Virus record (IMG/VR): IMGVR_UViG_3300046327_000125
Span: 1 to 41,008 of that record
Length of the DNA stretch: 41,008 nucleotides
Reading direction: 5' to 3' (one strand)
Origin: a virus
Position 1 is the first letter of the stretch, and each line of letters begins with the position of its first letter. Made by a program: the position numbers and the translations under genes. Positions 19,401 through 27,178 of this stretch are shown here, one piece after another. The notes below the pieces were generated by a model. The model saw nothing but the letters and a program-made list of their open reading frames with translations, was not told where the DNA came from and ran no database searches.

Positions 19401-22400
19401 TTGCTCATTTCAACAACATTAACGTCCGCGGTCACATGCCTGCTGGCGAAGCGTTGCTTGGCATGCCCTGGATGAGAAAGCTTGCCGGTGGCGATTTGAA
19501 TAAAATCCACACCGCTATTCAAGGCAAGATCGAAGATCCTGGATTGTTGGCGAAGTTGAACCAAGTCTTCTTGACACGTGAAGAACAAGATTTCATCAAG
19601 AACGCACCGAAGGTTATCCCTAATGTACCTGCTCCGTATTCAGTTGCAGCACGTGCTCGCATACAGGGAGAAGCAATGGAAGCGATCAAGCAGGCTGGTG
19701 TATTGGCACGGAATCGCGAGCTGCTGTTGCTTAATGTCCAGAACGTTACGAAAGCGATCGACGAGTTGCTTGCAGTAAGCGGCGAGAACCGTGTCACCGG
19801 ACATCAGGTCGTGAAGCAGATGTTCCAGCTTGACAACATTGTGAAGAAGTGGATGCTTGGTAAGCTTGAAGGTCAAGACGGTGTGCCGTTCTTCGACAAC
19901 AACAGCAAGATCTTGGCGACTGAACTTACGCCAAAAATGATGGCGCAGGCAGGAAAGTCGCATACGTTCTACCGCTGGTTCCCGATTCTTTCCAAGTATG
20001 TTCGGAAAGCTGTTACGCACTCAAAGAAAATCCCAGAGACCTACGTAGCCGCAGACGGTTCAGTTAGGTTCGGTGTTGACAAAGTAGGCAACTCCAAGCG
20101 TATGGTGTTTGAGACGGCACAAGATGCCAGTGACTACGTCGAAACACGTAACATGGACGCCAGCATCAAGGCGCAGTTCAAGGTTAAAAAAAGCACCTAT
20201 AAAGGCGTTGATAAGTATTACGTCTTGGCACGTGAAGCAGAGCGTGACGCACGTTATGTCGACGAGCAGTGGGCTGATAACGAATGGGCTGACGACATTG
20301 GACTGCTTGTCAAGAGTGCGCCTGAGTCAGACTTTGGCGTGGACAACATGACACCGGAAGAGATCGCAATGCGTTCGGAGGATATTCTCGAAGCACAACG
20401 CAAGAGCGCTTTCGTCAAAGAACATGGACCAGAGGTTTCGCGGAAGCTGAAAGACGTCGTGCCTTCGGCGATTAAGTTCTACGATTCGCAAGGGTTATTG
20501 AACGAAGGCATTACCCAAAAGCAAGCAACATTCAACAAATGGCTACAAAAGTCACCTGCGAATCGTAAGCTGTTGTCGAAGCTCGCTGAGCAACTTGAAG
20601 TTCCCAAAGACTCCGATCCTATCACCGTATCCACCGCATGGATTCGCCTTCACCTCGACGAAGGAAAGTCGCAGCAAAAGAAAGACGCCATCCTCGTATT
20701 GAACTGGATCAACCCAAAGCTTGACGGTAAGGAAGCGAGCGGCTTGTATGACTACATCATGTCTATGACAAACTACGCCAAAGCTTACGCAAAAGCACGC
20801 GAAGGTAAATCACGTAGTGAGATGTTAAAACCTAAAGTCCGCGGTGCCGTCCCTGAAATCTCCCCATCGGAGTTCGGCGGTCACGCACGTCTTTCCGGCA
20901 TCGACGTTCTCAACGACCCCGACGTCGCATCAGGCACAGCCGCGGCCATCGTTGGCCAGCCAGGAGGTTTCCAAGGACGTAAAGCGACCGTCGAGCAAAT
21001 CAAACCCATCTTAAAAACAATCATGGGCAGGCCACTAGGCGTTATACAAGAAATCCAAACACTCCTCGGCACAGGCGCGATCCACACAGCTTTGACAAAA
21101 CCGGCAGCCAAACCTCTTAGTGAAGCCATCTACACCGAAGTCGGACGCGCGACAGCTTGGGTAGAAGAAGCCGCAGAGTCTATGTTCAACAAAGGTGAAC
21201 TGAAAGAAGACATTAACGGAGAATGGCTATTCGTCAAAAACGAACGTCTAGAGCGTGACGACAACTCAGCTTACCACAAAATCGGTCGCGTTTCTAAACT
21301 AAAAGAAGAGCATCAGTTGATCAACTGGCTAGAACAGGAAGCCTCCATGCCGTTCGAACGTTTGCTCAAACTGACCGAGCTGAAGATGCTTGACAAAGCC
21401 GGCAAAGAAGTAGACGCTTCTCCGCTCCTTATCCGTGCGCGTGAAATCGCCAAGTCGCTTACGCCTGAAACGTTAGCCATCCACCGTGAAGCACTGGCTC
21501 GCCGCTATGCCGCACAGAGAGACAAAGTCCGTCGTGAGGTAGAGTCAGATCAATTCGCACAAATTGCTGCTTTTGCGTTAGCCGTAAAGACAAACGATAA
21601 GTTCAAAAGCTCTTCGTCAGCTGCGCTTCAGTTTGCCCAACGTTACTTCACTCTTCCAGTTGAACAACGTATTGCAAGTCTTGTTAATGATATAAACTTA
21701 ACGCCAGAAGAAGCAATGGATCAAGCTGAGCGGGATAGTAAAGTGGAAGATAAGTTGATGAAAAAGCATCAGTTTATGTATGATCATTTGGAGTATATCA
21801 CTGAGACTCGGATGAAGGACTATCACGTTGGTTTGGTGTTTGGGAAGCAGAAGAACGGGACTATTCCTAGTCCTGGATACTATGACTTTGACTCGGTAGC
21901 TGAGGCGAAGGCGTTTATTGAGGAGCAGACTAAACTTGGAAATAAGCCAGGTAAGATTAAGGACTTCGCACGTCAACGCTGGAATTACAAGCCGCTGTCG
22001 GGAAGTTTGAATGAGATTATCGAACGAGTTACGAATCAAAAGCGTGATTTGGTTGAGACTGTGTTGTATAAGAGACTGGATGAAGATACGCAAAACCTTG
22101 TGTCTAGGATTCTTTCGCACACAGCGGAAGATATTCAGACGGAGAATGACGTCGTGTTGGCGAGTAAGAATGATCTTGTGAAGAGGAAGTTTGTCGGAGG
22201 GCGTGAAAATCTCGACATGACTGATCAGTTCAACAAGTCGACTCAACGACGTGCCGCTGCTATGTCGCGGAAACGGACGGATTTGATTTTCAAACTCTAC
22301 GAAGATGACAGTGCGATCTTAGAAGAGCCGGGTTTGTTTAATATCATGGACCACTTTCGTAAGGGTGTGCGTATGAAGGACACTGAGTTTCAGAAGAATG

Positions 22401-24178
22401 TTGGTAAGGCTGGGTTTATTGCGTATATTATGGGGAATGTGAGTTCGGCACTGATTGAAATTTTCCAGTTCCCGATTACGATGTCTCCGATCTTGATGGA
22501 GAACGGAGCGAGTGCTATGGACGCATATCGCATTCCAGCGAAAATGATGAAGTATGCGACTAAGGCTGCGTTGAAGCGTTTGGCGCAGAAAAGCGATGCC
22601 GACGTTTGGGATAACCCTGAACACGTTACGTTGCTCCAAGAAGCTGAACGACAAGGACGTGGAAATCAGAAGCGTAATCTTGACTATGATGAAGATAAGT
22701 CACAAGCACTGACTGACAAGTACGATGATATCACGGGAGAACATGGAGTTAAAAGCGGTGCCGTGCATATCGCGGGAGTGACGTATAAGTTCTTCAACAA
22801 CCTGTATAGCTTTTTCAACAAAATTAACGCTGATCTTTCACTTGTTTCTGCTTACGAGGTCTTGAAGAAGACCCAGTATGGGAACAAGCCTATAAATGAG
22901 ATTCAGATGAAGGAGTTGCAAACGCAAGCCATGATGATGGCGGACGTAGCGAATGGGTCGTTGCAACGATTGGGTCGTCCTGCGTTCATGCACAGTGAGC
23001 GGGCTGGTGTGCGGAACGCAGGCAGCATGTATTGGTCGTTACAGGGTTTTGTGAACGCACAGGTTGCGAATCAACTTCGCTTCATGCAGAAGTCGATTAA
23101 CGTCGATAACAAGTTCACGAAGGCTGAGAGTGTGCAGGCGCGCAAAGCTATGGTGGGATTGCTTGGGGCACAGCTTACCGGAATGGGTATTATGGGATTC
23201 CCTCTCATGCCCGCGATGGCGAAGTTAGTTCAGCAGACGTTTGGTTTTGACTTGGAGGATGAGCTTCGTGAGTTGTTGTATAACGACGAAGGGAAGACTG
23301 CGAGTGAGAAGACGTTCATGGGTGAGGTTGCGATGAATGGGTTTCTGTCGGCAATTGGAAGTCCTATTGACTACGGCACACGCATCTCAGTCGGTGGTAT
23401 TGGACCGCTGTCTGGGTTCCATGGGATCGATGCTAACCAACTTGGAGGTCCGCTTATCGGGCTGGCTGCTAACGCGTTCAAGGACTTGGAGAAGGTGAAA
23501 GCCGGCAACATGTCGCTTGGAGAAGGAGCTATTAACTTACTTCCCGTGGGCTTACGGAGAGGAGTGCGTATGTCGTTCTTTGACGACGGTGCAATCTACG
23601 ACAGTCAAAAACGGTTTATGTTCCAAGCGTCTGGTGTGGAGCAATTCGGTACGTGGCTGGGCTTTGCAACGACCCGCGCGAAGAACGAGATGAAAGCACG
23701 GATGGAACGCGATGAGGCCATGAAAGGCGACACGAGTGACAAGTCCCGTCTAGCAAACCAGATCTCACTTGCACAGAAGGAAAGTCCGTTTCGTGTTCAA
23801 GCGTTGTTGCAGCAAGGTGCTGACAAGTTCGGCGGCACTCCTTACGACTTCGCCTCCTACGTCGCCAACAAACAAGTAGATAAACAAAAAGGCCCAGACC
23901 CCCGTGAAGGAGCTGGACCTGAAAGTGTGTTAGCTAAGAAGTTGTATCCTAGTCCGTTTGGGAACGCGTCTCAAGAAGAGCGACTGCACGCTCAATATGA
24001 TGCGATAGCAAAACTTGGTATGGCTCCTCGTGTGTCGCGCACAGCTTTAAGTAATGCAAGACAACGGGATTACATGCTTCGATTAGATCCCACGATGACA
24101 ACAGGGACTGCGAGTCGTCAGTTGCGGGAGAACCCACGGCAACGTCAGGGCTTTGCGTCATTGCTCGGCGAGGAGTGA
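16496..24178 (+). CDS. Giant putative internal virion (polyvalent-type) protein with zinc-protease motif, 2560 aa
   Basis: One uninterrupted frame takes 19% of the window. Visible parts: residues about 120-320 are Gly/Ala-rich and amphipathic or membrane-like (VVAQMGLAAIPGVGLPAMF). A metallopeptidase motif HELGH is at residues 736-740 in DVHELGHTVGDLV, with an acidic candidate third ligand at about 819-820 (DIHDEIAAQTF). Long charged helical regions follow, and hydrophobic helices reappear at about 1980-2100 (FIAYIMGNVSSALIEIFQF). Large polyvalent or ejection proteins of podoviruses share this plan: enormous size, embedded zincin-like domain, final position in the late operon. Probable role is to be ejected ahead of or with DNA to breach the envelope or counter host defence; this is inference. 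No N4-type RNA polymerase motifs were recognised. The gene ends 21 bp inside the opposing gene. Confidence 0.75.
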   Translation: MSNPQQSYQAFLQENLTDRTKQRAYFDQVRGTDTRFQGLDEATQANILADVSGFEPFRRFAQGSIAQGLDAFGVFTQQAATDLRPGDFSRIPSAMGQLINGGSEQPLMSDAQEKPISAYTGDVGYAAAKGMGASESTAGAFRSGAEQIPNVVAQMGLAAIPGVGLPAMFSSMYGQGLDQAYSAGEFGVKAHVVASVGPLASAVTMGLARPLSGWAANKVMSIGASQAIKDGMKLGGEVGLKAVLADKAVSAGAKVAMKAGQELLVEGAQAGIGVVADITQNAILDPETFFSETIKDKNYWIPMLMSEVIEGAGGTIVGRMRKPLETAPERQPVTEEEAKLMDELGQAKAPEADVTPPEGSAVDPAGLALGKKQFKTGDVGLGDRTFQTSDVAERLRRQQEAPLYSAKAKVEADVDPLAPDSDNALIEANKADVQVASGVMLETIAKAKSAAVNAQYDPSRPISETNLPIFPATESSFTRDPTAVFDTVARSIAAKGNLDLHENPAMAASHVVARAFDDAPRGVEPHQAISNVMELMTDVGGKTLKDHHLETDPGGYIALRNPGTKEHGVLLHFVRNVDGKPTTMNKGSDETASKLILRPGDLLALDSVNGRAELDARSKMSEPMTDTEWARISELAAITKAHEASIPAGVSFADGHDQTYIAEMQDYLYRTGIQEALVLSGTKLRFGLESRKVDKTTLQNAPLDYFSAMNRATNTRTGNIHYISRNEGFDNATDVHELGHTVGDLVRNGHFGADSAVEFNAFLDAAEKMRDDGKIAWEGAKLANQTSGRAIDDGSVERTRQYLTGKPDEEGKAQDDIHDEIAAQTFQGYFLGKNNPFKAWVKKTFPSLHKLFERLMTRLNVTGNKDLTALKQNLYSPEFRRGEQILAGIFESRYNNSENVAQQLKTLVSKHKLTGKAVDAVTSAWYSSTRPQVHKTIADAVKIWEQGQIDPGKPLGSEIGDLVDSMVQLAHFNNINVRGHMPAGEALLGMPWMRKLAGGDLNKIHTAIQGKIEDPGLLAKLNQVFLTREEQDFIKNAPKVIPNVPAPYSVAARARIQGEAMEAIKQAGVLARNRELLLLNVQNVTKAIDELLAVSGENRVTGHQVVKQMFQLDNIVKKWMLGKLEGQDGVPFFDNNSKILATELTPKMMAQAGKSHTFYRWFPILSKYVRKAVTHSKKIPETYVAADGSVRFGVDKVGNSKRMVFETAQDASDYVETRNMDASIKAQFKVKKSTYKGVDKYYVLAREAERDARYVDEQWADNEWADDIGLLVKSAPESDFGVDNMTPEEIAMRSEDILEAQRKSAFVKEHGPEVSRKLKDVVPSAIKFYDSQGLLNEGITQKQATFNKWLQKSPANRKLLSKLAEQLEVPKDSDPITVSTAWIRLHLDEGKSQQKKDAILVLNWINPKLDGKEASGLYDYIMSMTNYAKAYAKAREGKSRSEMLKPKVRGAVPEISPSEFGGHARLSGIDVLNDPDVASGTAAAIVGQPGGFQGRKATVEQIKPILKTIMGRPLGVIQEIQTLLGTGAIHTALTKPAAKPLSEAIYTEVGRATAWVEEAAESMFNKGELKEDINGEWLFVKNERLERDDNSAYHKIGRVSKLKEEHQLINWLEQEASMPFERLLKLTELKMLDKAGKEVDASPLLIRAREIAKSLTPETLAIHREALARRYAAQRDKVRREVESDQFAQIAAFALAVKTNDKFKSSSSAALQFAQRYFTLPVEQRIASLVNDINLTPEEAMDQAERDSKVEDKLMKKHQFMYDHLEYITETRMKDYHVGLVFGKQKNGTIPSPGYYDFDSVAEAKAFIEEQTKLGNKPGKIKDFARQRWNYKPLSGSLNEIIERVTNQKRDLVETVLYKRLDEDTQNLVSRILSHTAEDIQTENDVVLASKNDLVKRKFVGGRENLDMTDQFNKSTQRRAAAMSRKRTDLIFKLYEDDSAILEEPGLFNIMDHFRKGVRMKDTEFQKNVGKAGFIAYIMGNVSSALIEIFQFPITMSPILMENGASAMDAYRIPAKMMKYATKAALKRLAQKSDADVWDNPEHVTLLQEAERQGRGNQKRNLDYDEDKSQALTDKYDDITGEHGVKSGAVHIAGVTYKFFNNLYSFFNKINADLSLVSAYEVLKKTQYGNKPINEIQMKELQTQAMMMADVANGSLQRLGRPAFMHSERAGVRNAGSMYWSLQGFVNAQVANQLRFMQKSINVDNKFTKAESVQARKAMVGLLGAQLTGMGIMGFPLMPAMAKLVQQTFGFDLEDELRELLYNDEGKTASEKTFMGEVAMNGFLSAIGSPIDYGTRISVGGIGPLSGFHGIDANQLGGPLIGLAANAFKDLEKVKAGNMSLGEGAINLLPVGLRRGVRMSFFDDGAIYDSQKRFMFQASGVEQFGTWLGFATTRAKNEMKARMERDEAMKGDTSDKSRLANQISLAQKESPFRVQALLQQGADKFGGTPYDFASYVANKQVDKQKGPDPREGAGPESVLAKKLYPSPFGNASQEERLHAQYDAIAKLGMAPRVSRTALSNARQRDYMLRLDPTMTTGTASRQLRENPRQRQGFASLLGEE

Positions 24179-25360
24179 TGCTGGTTTCAGTGTATAACAT
24201 GGGAAGTTATTTATTGTGCCCTGGGTTATTTGGTCAGTTTTGATCAAATAGTCCAGGGCTTTATCTTGTTGATCTACGTCGCCATCTTCGAACAGGACCG
24301 CAAGCAATTGTTTTTTCATTAGGCGCTTGTCTGGCGCTTCCTCTAGTCGCGAAATAACCTTAAACGCCAACTCGGCCAGTGGGTTCTTACCTGCGCCAGC
24401 GAAGACTTTACCGAGATCTTTTTCGGTAGCGTTAAGCATTTCCACACCACGACGAAGTAGATCCGCGTCGAGCTTCATGGTCATGTTCTCAGAGCAGTCA
24501 AGCAACATCGCGAGCTTGATAAGCATCGTGTCTTTGGAACGTAACCAGTTCTTGAACGCCGCTGGATGAGGCATGGCAAGTTGTCGGTGCTTCATGTTAT
24601 ACCACGGGACGAAGAAGTCTTTACCATCTTGCGTCATTTCATACTGACCTTTGACTTTTAGGACTTTCTCGAGGTGCTGCATGCAGAATTCCTTAGCGTC
24701 CATTTGCTCGGGCAAGAGTTCAGGAAGCGCTATCGGGTCGGCTTTGGATCGACCGTAGACGAAAACGCATCGACGAGAAAAACCACCCGTGATAAGGCGG
24801 TCTTTCATGAGAGAGTTCGTCTGCTCCGGCGTCATGCACGCCAGGATGGTAATGTAAGGTGCGTCGATAATATCATTACCTTTATTTTTGGTGAGGACTT
24901 CAAAGGCCTCTCGATCGTAGATATCCGTAAAGAACTCAATAAGACCCTGTGGGTTACCACCTGCCGAGAGCATCGTGACAATCTCAGATGCGAAGAAGGA
25001 AAGATGGGTGATGTGCTTAGGTATATTGTTCGTATCAACATAATTCATGTGGCATGGGGACTTGTCGTTTTCGGCTGACATTAACACCGTGATTGCCTCT
25101 TTAGTCGCAGAGGGCGGGGCAATTGGGCGTTTGACTTTTTGAACCATCGATCTTGCTAATGACAGGGCGGTGGTCTTCTTATCACCGGGCTCTCCTACAA
25201 GAACAACATACATGTTCGCATAAATCTTAAAGTAGTTTTGGTCGAAAAAGATACGTCTCGACACAGCAGAAGACAGGACGTTAACCCCAGCCCACGTGTG
25301 GAAGAGCGGCGACGCTTCATTTCCTTGCGCAAATATTTTGTAAGCCTCGAGAAAATTCAT
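24158..25360 (-). CDS. DUF3987-type ATPase, replicative helicase/primase-helicase-like, 400 aa
   Basis: The pattern SPLFHTWAGVNVLSSAVSRR, then KIYANMYVVLVGEPGDKKTT, matches the DUF3987 family, P-loop proteins related to replicative helicases and found in phage and mobile-element replication modules. Walker A is GEPGDKKTT (residues 56-64), with Lys in the usual Gly position before the catalytic Lys. A later acidic segment includes ITILACMTPEQTNS, a sensor-like strand. No primase domain is present, unlike T7 gp4. ATG 25360 is preferred over 25366 because it overlaps the ligase stop as ATGA. It is the last gene of the leftward unit and overlaps the giant gene tail to tail. Confidence 0.7.
   Translation of the reverse strand: MNFLEAYKIFAQGNEASPLFHTWAGVNVLSSAVSRRIFFDQNYFKIYANMYVVLVGEPGDKKTTALSLARSMVQKVKRPIAPPSATKEAITVLMSAENDKSPCHMNYVDTNNIPKHITHLSFFASEIVTMLSAGGNPQGLIEFFTDIYDREAFEVLTKNKGNDIIDAPYITILACMTPEQTNSLMKDRLITGGFSRRCVFVYGRSKADPIALPELLPEQMDAKEFCMQHLEKVLKVKGQYEMTQDGKDFFVPWYNMKHRQLAMPHPAAFKNWLRSKDTMLIKLAMLLDCSENMTMKLDADLLRRGVEMLNATEKDLGKVFAGAGKNPLAELAFKVISRLEEAPDKRLMKKQLLAVLFEDGDVDQQDKALDYLIKTDQITQGTINNFPCYTLKPASLLAEQ
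24218..24263 (+). terminator. Strong rho-independent-type terminator of the late operon
   Basis: Bases 24218-24236 pair with 24241-24259 to give 19 continuous pairs (16 Watson-Crick, three G-U) around a GTTT loop, followed by TTTAT. The base is GCCCTGG/CCAGGGC. The wobble pairs become C-A mismatches on the other strand, so the hairpin is optimised for rightward RNA. It lies 40 bp past the giant gene's stop, inside the coding part of the leftward gene. Confidence 0.8.
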
Positions 25361-26220
25361 ACCCAATGGACAAGTTCGATGATTGGTTTAAGTGGGACTT
25401 TAGAATCTGAAAGCATCTCGTATCGGTAGTGGACTTGTGTCCCCTTCATACGTTCCTCCCCGAGCTTCCAATACTCTTCACGCTGCGAATGCGTAAGCCC
25501 AGAGCCTGCGGAGAACTTCGTTCCCCAACGCGACATGAGATTGAACGAACCCAACATGTCTTTAGGCTTACCTGTCGTGCCGCAAATCATCTCGTTAAAG
25601 CCGGTGATATACGCGTCGTCATCAAGCATTTCCTTACGTTTAAGCAGACAATTCCAACGGTTATCTTTATTTCCACAACGATGGGAGAAGCCATATGTTG
25701 CGTTAGCATCACGATACATCATGCCCTCGTAACCGTCAAGGTTTTTCCATTGGTTGTAGAGGTAATCCGCTTCCGACTCTGACGTCACTTCGCACGTCTT
25801 GACAACTTGCACGCCCGCGACATCACGTAACATCTCAGCGAGACGGTTCAACATGAGAGCGCGCTTCCAGAACGGAGAGTCGATCATGACGTCGAATATG
25901 TTAAAGTCAACCAACGTGCTTTCGGCGTGAGGCTGGTTACGGACGACTCCGATTCTTGAGTTGATATTCTGCAACGACATACCATGCCGATAGAACTCAC
26001 CGTCAAGATGAAAGCGCTGTGCGGTTAATGCCCTAAACGCGTGGGCGACGACCGCATGGTTCCACACTTCGCCGTAGCGTGATTGGAAGATTGCGCCGCG
26101 ATCTCCAGCTTTGCTACGTGGAATGTAAAGACCACGAACTCCGTTGAGCTTTGGTTGAACGAAGCAGGGGAAAGTGATTTTGGACGGCACGTATTTGTGC
26201 GCAAGCATGGGCTTCACCAC
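25357..26220 (-). CDS. ATP-dependent DNA ligase, 287 aa
   Basis: Seals nicks during replication or repair using ATP via a covalent lysyl-AMP. All nucleotidyltransferase motifs can be followed: motif I QPKLNGVRG with Lys24 as the adenylated residue, motif III LDGEFYRHG, motif IIIa FNIFDVM, motif IV YEGMMYRD and motif V LLKRKEML. The C-terminus would be a small OB-type domain, so this is a minimal phage ligase. The start is GTG 26220 (or the adjacent GTG 26217), preceded by AAAGGAGGTG, the clearest Shine-Dalgarno sequence in the window. That sequence lies inside the end of the preceding 32-codon ORF. Confidence 0.9.
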   Translation of the reverse strand: MVKPMLAHKYVPSKITFPCFVQPKLNGVRGLYIPRSKAGDRGAIFQSRYGEVWNHAVVAHAFRALTAQRFHLDGEFYRHGMSLQNINSRIGVVRNQPHAESTLVDFNIFDVMIDSPFWKRALMLNRLAEMLRDVAGVQVVKTCEVTSESEADYLYNQWKNLDGYEGMMYRDANATYGFSHRCGNKDNRWNCLLKRKEMLDDDAYITGFNEMICGTTGKPKDMLGSFNLMSRWGTKFSAGSGLTHSQREEYWKLGEERMKGTQVHYRYEMLSDSKVPLKPIIELVHWV

Positions 26221-26312
26221 TTGGCACCTCCTTTACTATGTTCTCCATAATAGAACAATTCTGCGTTTCGCCGTGCGACAGCTTCAATATAACGTTCAAT
26301 TTGTTTGATCAT
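26214..26312 (-). CDS. Micro-ORF between nuclease and ligase, 32 aa
   Basis: ATG 26312 overlaps the stop of the PLD-like gene as ATGA. The frame runs 32 codons to TGA 26214-26216, overlapping the ligase start. The peptide begins MIKQIERYIEAVARRN, which reads as a short amphipathic helix. Its 3' part carries the ligase Shine-Dalgarno. It may be a functional small protein or a coupling leader. Confidence 0.5.
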   Translation of the reverse strand: MIKQIERYIEAVARRNAELFYYGEHSKGGAKW

Positions 26313-26839
26313 TTCTTTTCGTTGTTGATGTTCCAGAGAAGGTTGAAGTAACCGATGAGAGTTTTGGCTTGACGTGAGTTGACTTTGACCATGAGATCTA
26401 ATATCGTCATGTCAGTGGCGTTTGCGCTACCGACGAAGACGTCCGGAGTGTTATCTTTTTCGTCGCGGTAACAGATCCACAGTTTAGCATGTGTGTGTGA
26501 GAGTTGGACTGACGCTTTAGTAGCTAACGGAGGATTCCCCACTCCATAGATGAGACGGCGAATGGGATGGAGGCGGAATACACGGAATGACATAACAGAG
26601 TAAGTAAGAATGTCAAACGAGTGGTAGTAATGAAGACGTTCGAGAAACGTTTGCTCAGTGAAAAGAAACTCGGTTTGCATGTCATGTTCCATTTGTTTAA
26701 TGGCGAGTGACTCATGGCGTTTGATTTGGCGAGGTACTAGAACTTTGTTGAGGTCTGGGAACAAGGAAGAGCTTGTAGTGAGTTCTGTCGGTATTGCAGT
26801 TACATTGGGAGTCGAACGCGATTTTTTGGAAGGGTCCAT
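26309..26839 (-). CDS. PLD-family (HKD) nuclease-like protein, 176 aa
   Basis: The C-terminal two thirds hold a single phospholipase D-type half-site. The strand HSFDILTY is followed by SHTHAKLWICYRDE (His117, Lys119) and FVGSANATDMT (Ser138, Asn140), the HxK...GSxN arrangement. Proteins with one such motif act as dimers, for example the Nuc-type endonucleases, and usually cut DNA or RNA without a metal. The Asp expected four residues after the Lys is not in place; Asp126 is six after it. The N-terminal 30 residues are Ser/Thr-rich, so the true start may be later. The first 128 bases overlap the preceding ORF in another frame. Confidence 0.6.
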   Translation of the reverse strand: MDPSKKSRSTPNVTAIPTELTTSSSLFPDLNKVLVPRQIKRHESLAIKQMEHDMQTEFLFTEQTFLERLHYYHSFDILTYSVMSFRVFRLHPIRRLIYGVGNPPLATKASVQLSHTHAKLWICYRDEKDNTPDVFVGSANATDMTILDLMVKVNSRQAKTLIGYFNLLWNINNEKK

Positions 26840-26990
26840 GGATCATTGATTGTGGTGATTGTTGCATGAAGAAGAATACGTTTTGCATGGAGTCACGTTT
26901 GTGTGCGCATACGCGGACGTAGTCGGGAGAGTCTGGAAAGCCGATGTTTTGGTGGAAGATTGTGGGAGTTGAGTAGAGTGGGCGTTTCAT
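26712..26990 (-). CDS. Unknown protein, 92 aa, overlapping the PLD-like gene
   Basis: ATG 26990 overlaps the stop of the previous gene as ATGA. The product starts MKRPLYSTPTIFHQ and contains DYVRVCAHKRDSMQNVFFF, then a Gln/Pro-rich end. The last 128 bases are shared out of frame with the 176-aa ORF. Either the two are genuinely overlapping genes, or the 92-aa frame is joined to the next by a frameshift. The sequence cannot decide this. No family recognised. Confidence 0.5.
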   Translation of the reverse strand: MKRPLYSTPTIFHQNIGFPDSPDYVRVCAHKRDSMQNVFFFMQQSPQSMIHGPFQKIAFDSQCNCNTDRTHYKLFLVPRPQQSSSTSPNQTP

Positions 26991-27178
26991 GAGTATTTGA
27001 AAGTTCTTATACAAACATTACGTAAGACTTCTTGGCAATTAAAACATTTTGCCCGTGGGTCATCAATTAAAATGTGTTTAAATTGATTTAGGTTATAATA
27101 AGCTTTACATTTACAAACATAAACTATTTTATATTTTTCAAGTAAAATAATGTTTCCGTGATTAGTGCGTGTGTTCAT
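26987..27178 (-). CDS. Small Cys-rich, possibly zinc-binding protein, 63 aa
   Basis: Contains YVCKCKAYY and RAKCFNCQEVL, i.e. two C-x-C/C-x-x-C pairs about 22 residues apart plus a further Cys, a zinc-ribbon-like arrangement. ATG 27178 overlaps the polymerase stop (ATGA). The coding sequence is distinctly A/T-rich compared with neighbours. A small nucleic-acid-binding or regulatory role would fit the replication operon; not proven. Confidence 0.5.
   Translation of the reverse strand: MNTRTNHGNIILLEKYKIVYVCKCKAYYNLNQFKHILIDDPRAKCFNCQEVLRNVCIRTFKYS

Noticed and set aside
16496-24178. N4-type virion RNA polymerase inside the giant protein
   Set aside because: Size and position would fit, but none of the single-subunit polymerase motifs was recognised.
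26524-26715. Leftward 63-aa ORF with an ATGA junction to the 92-aa gene
   Set aside because: It lies wholly inside the PLD-like gene in another frame; the catalytic motif frame is clearly the coding one.
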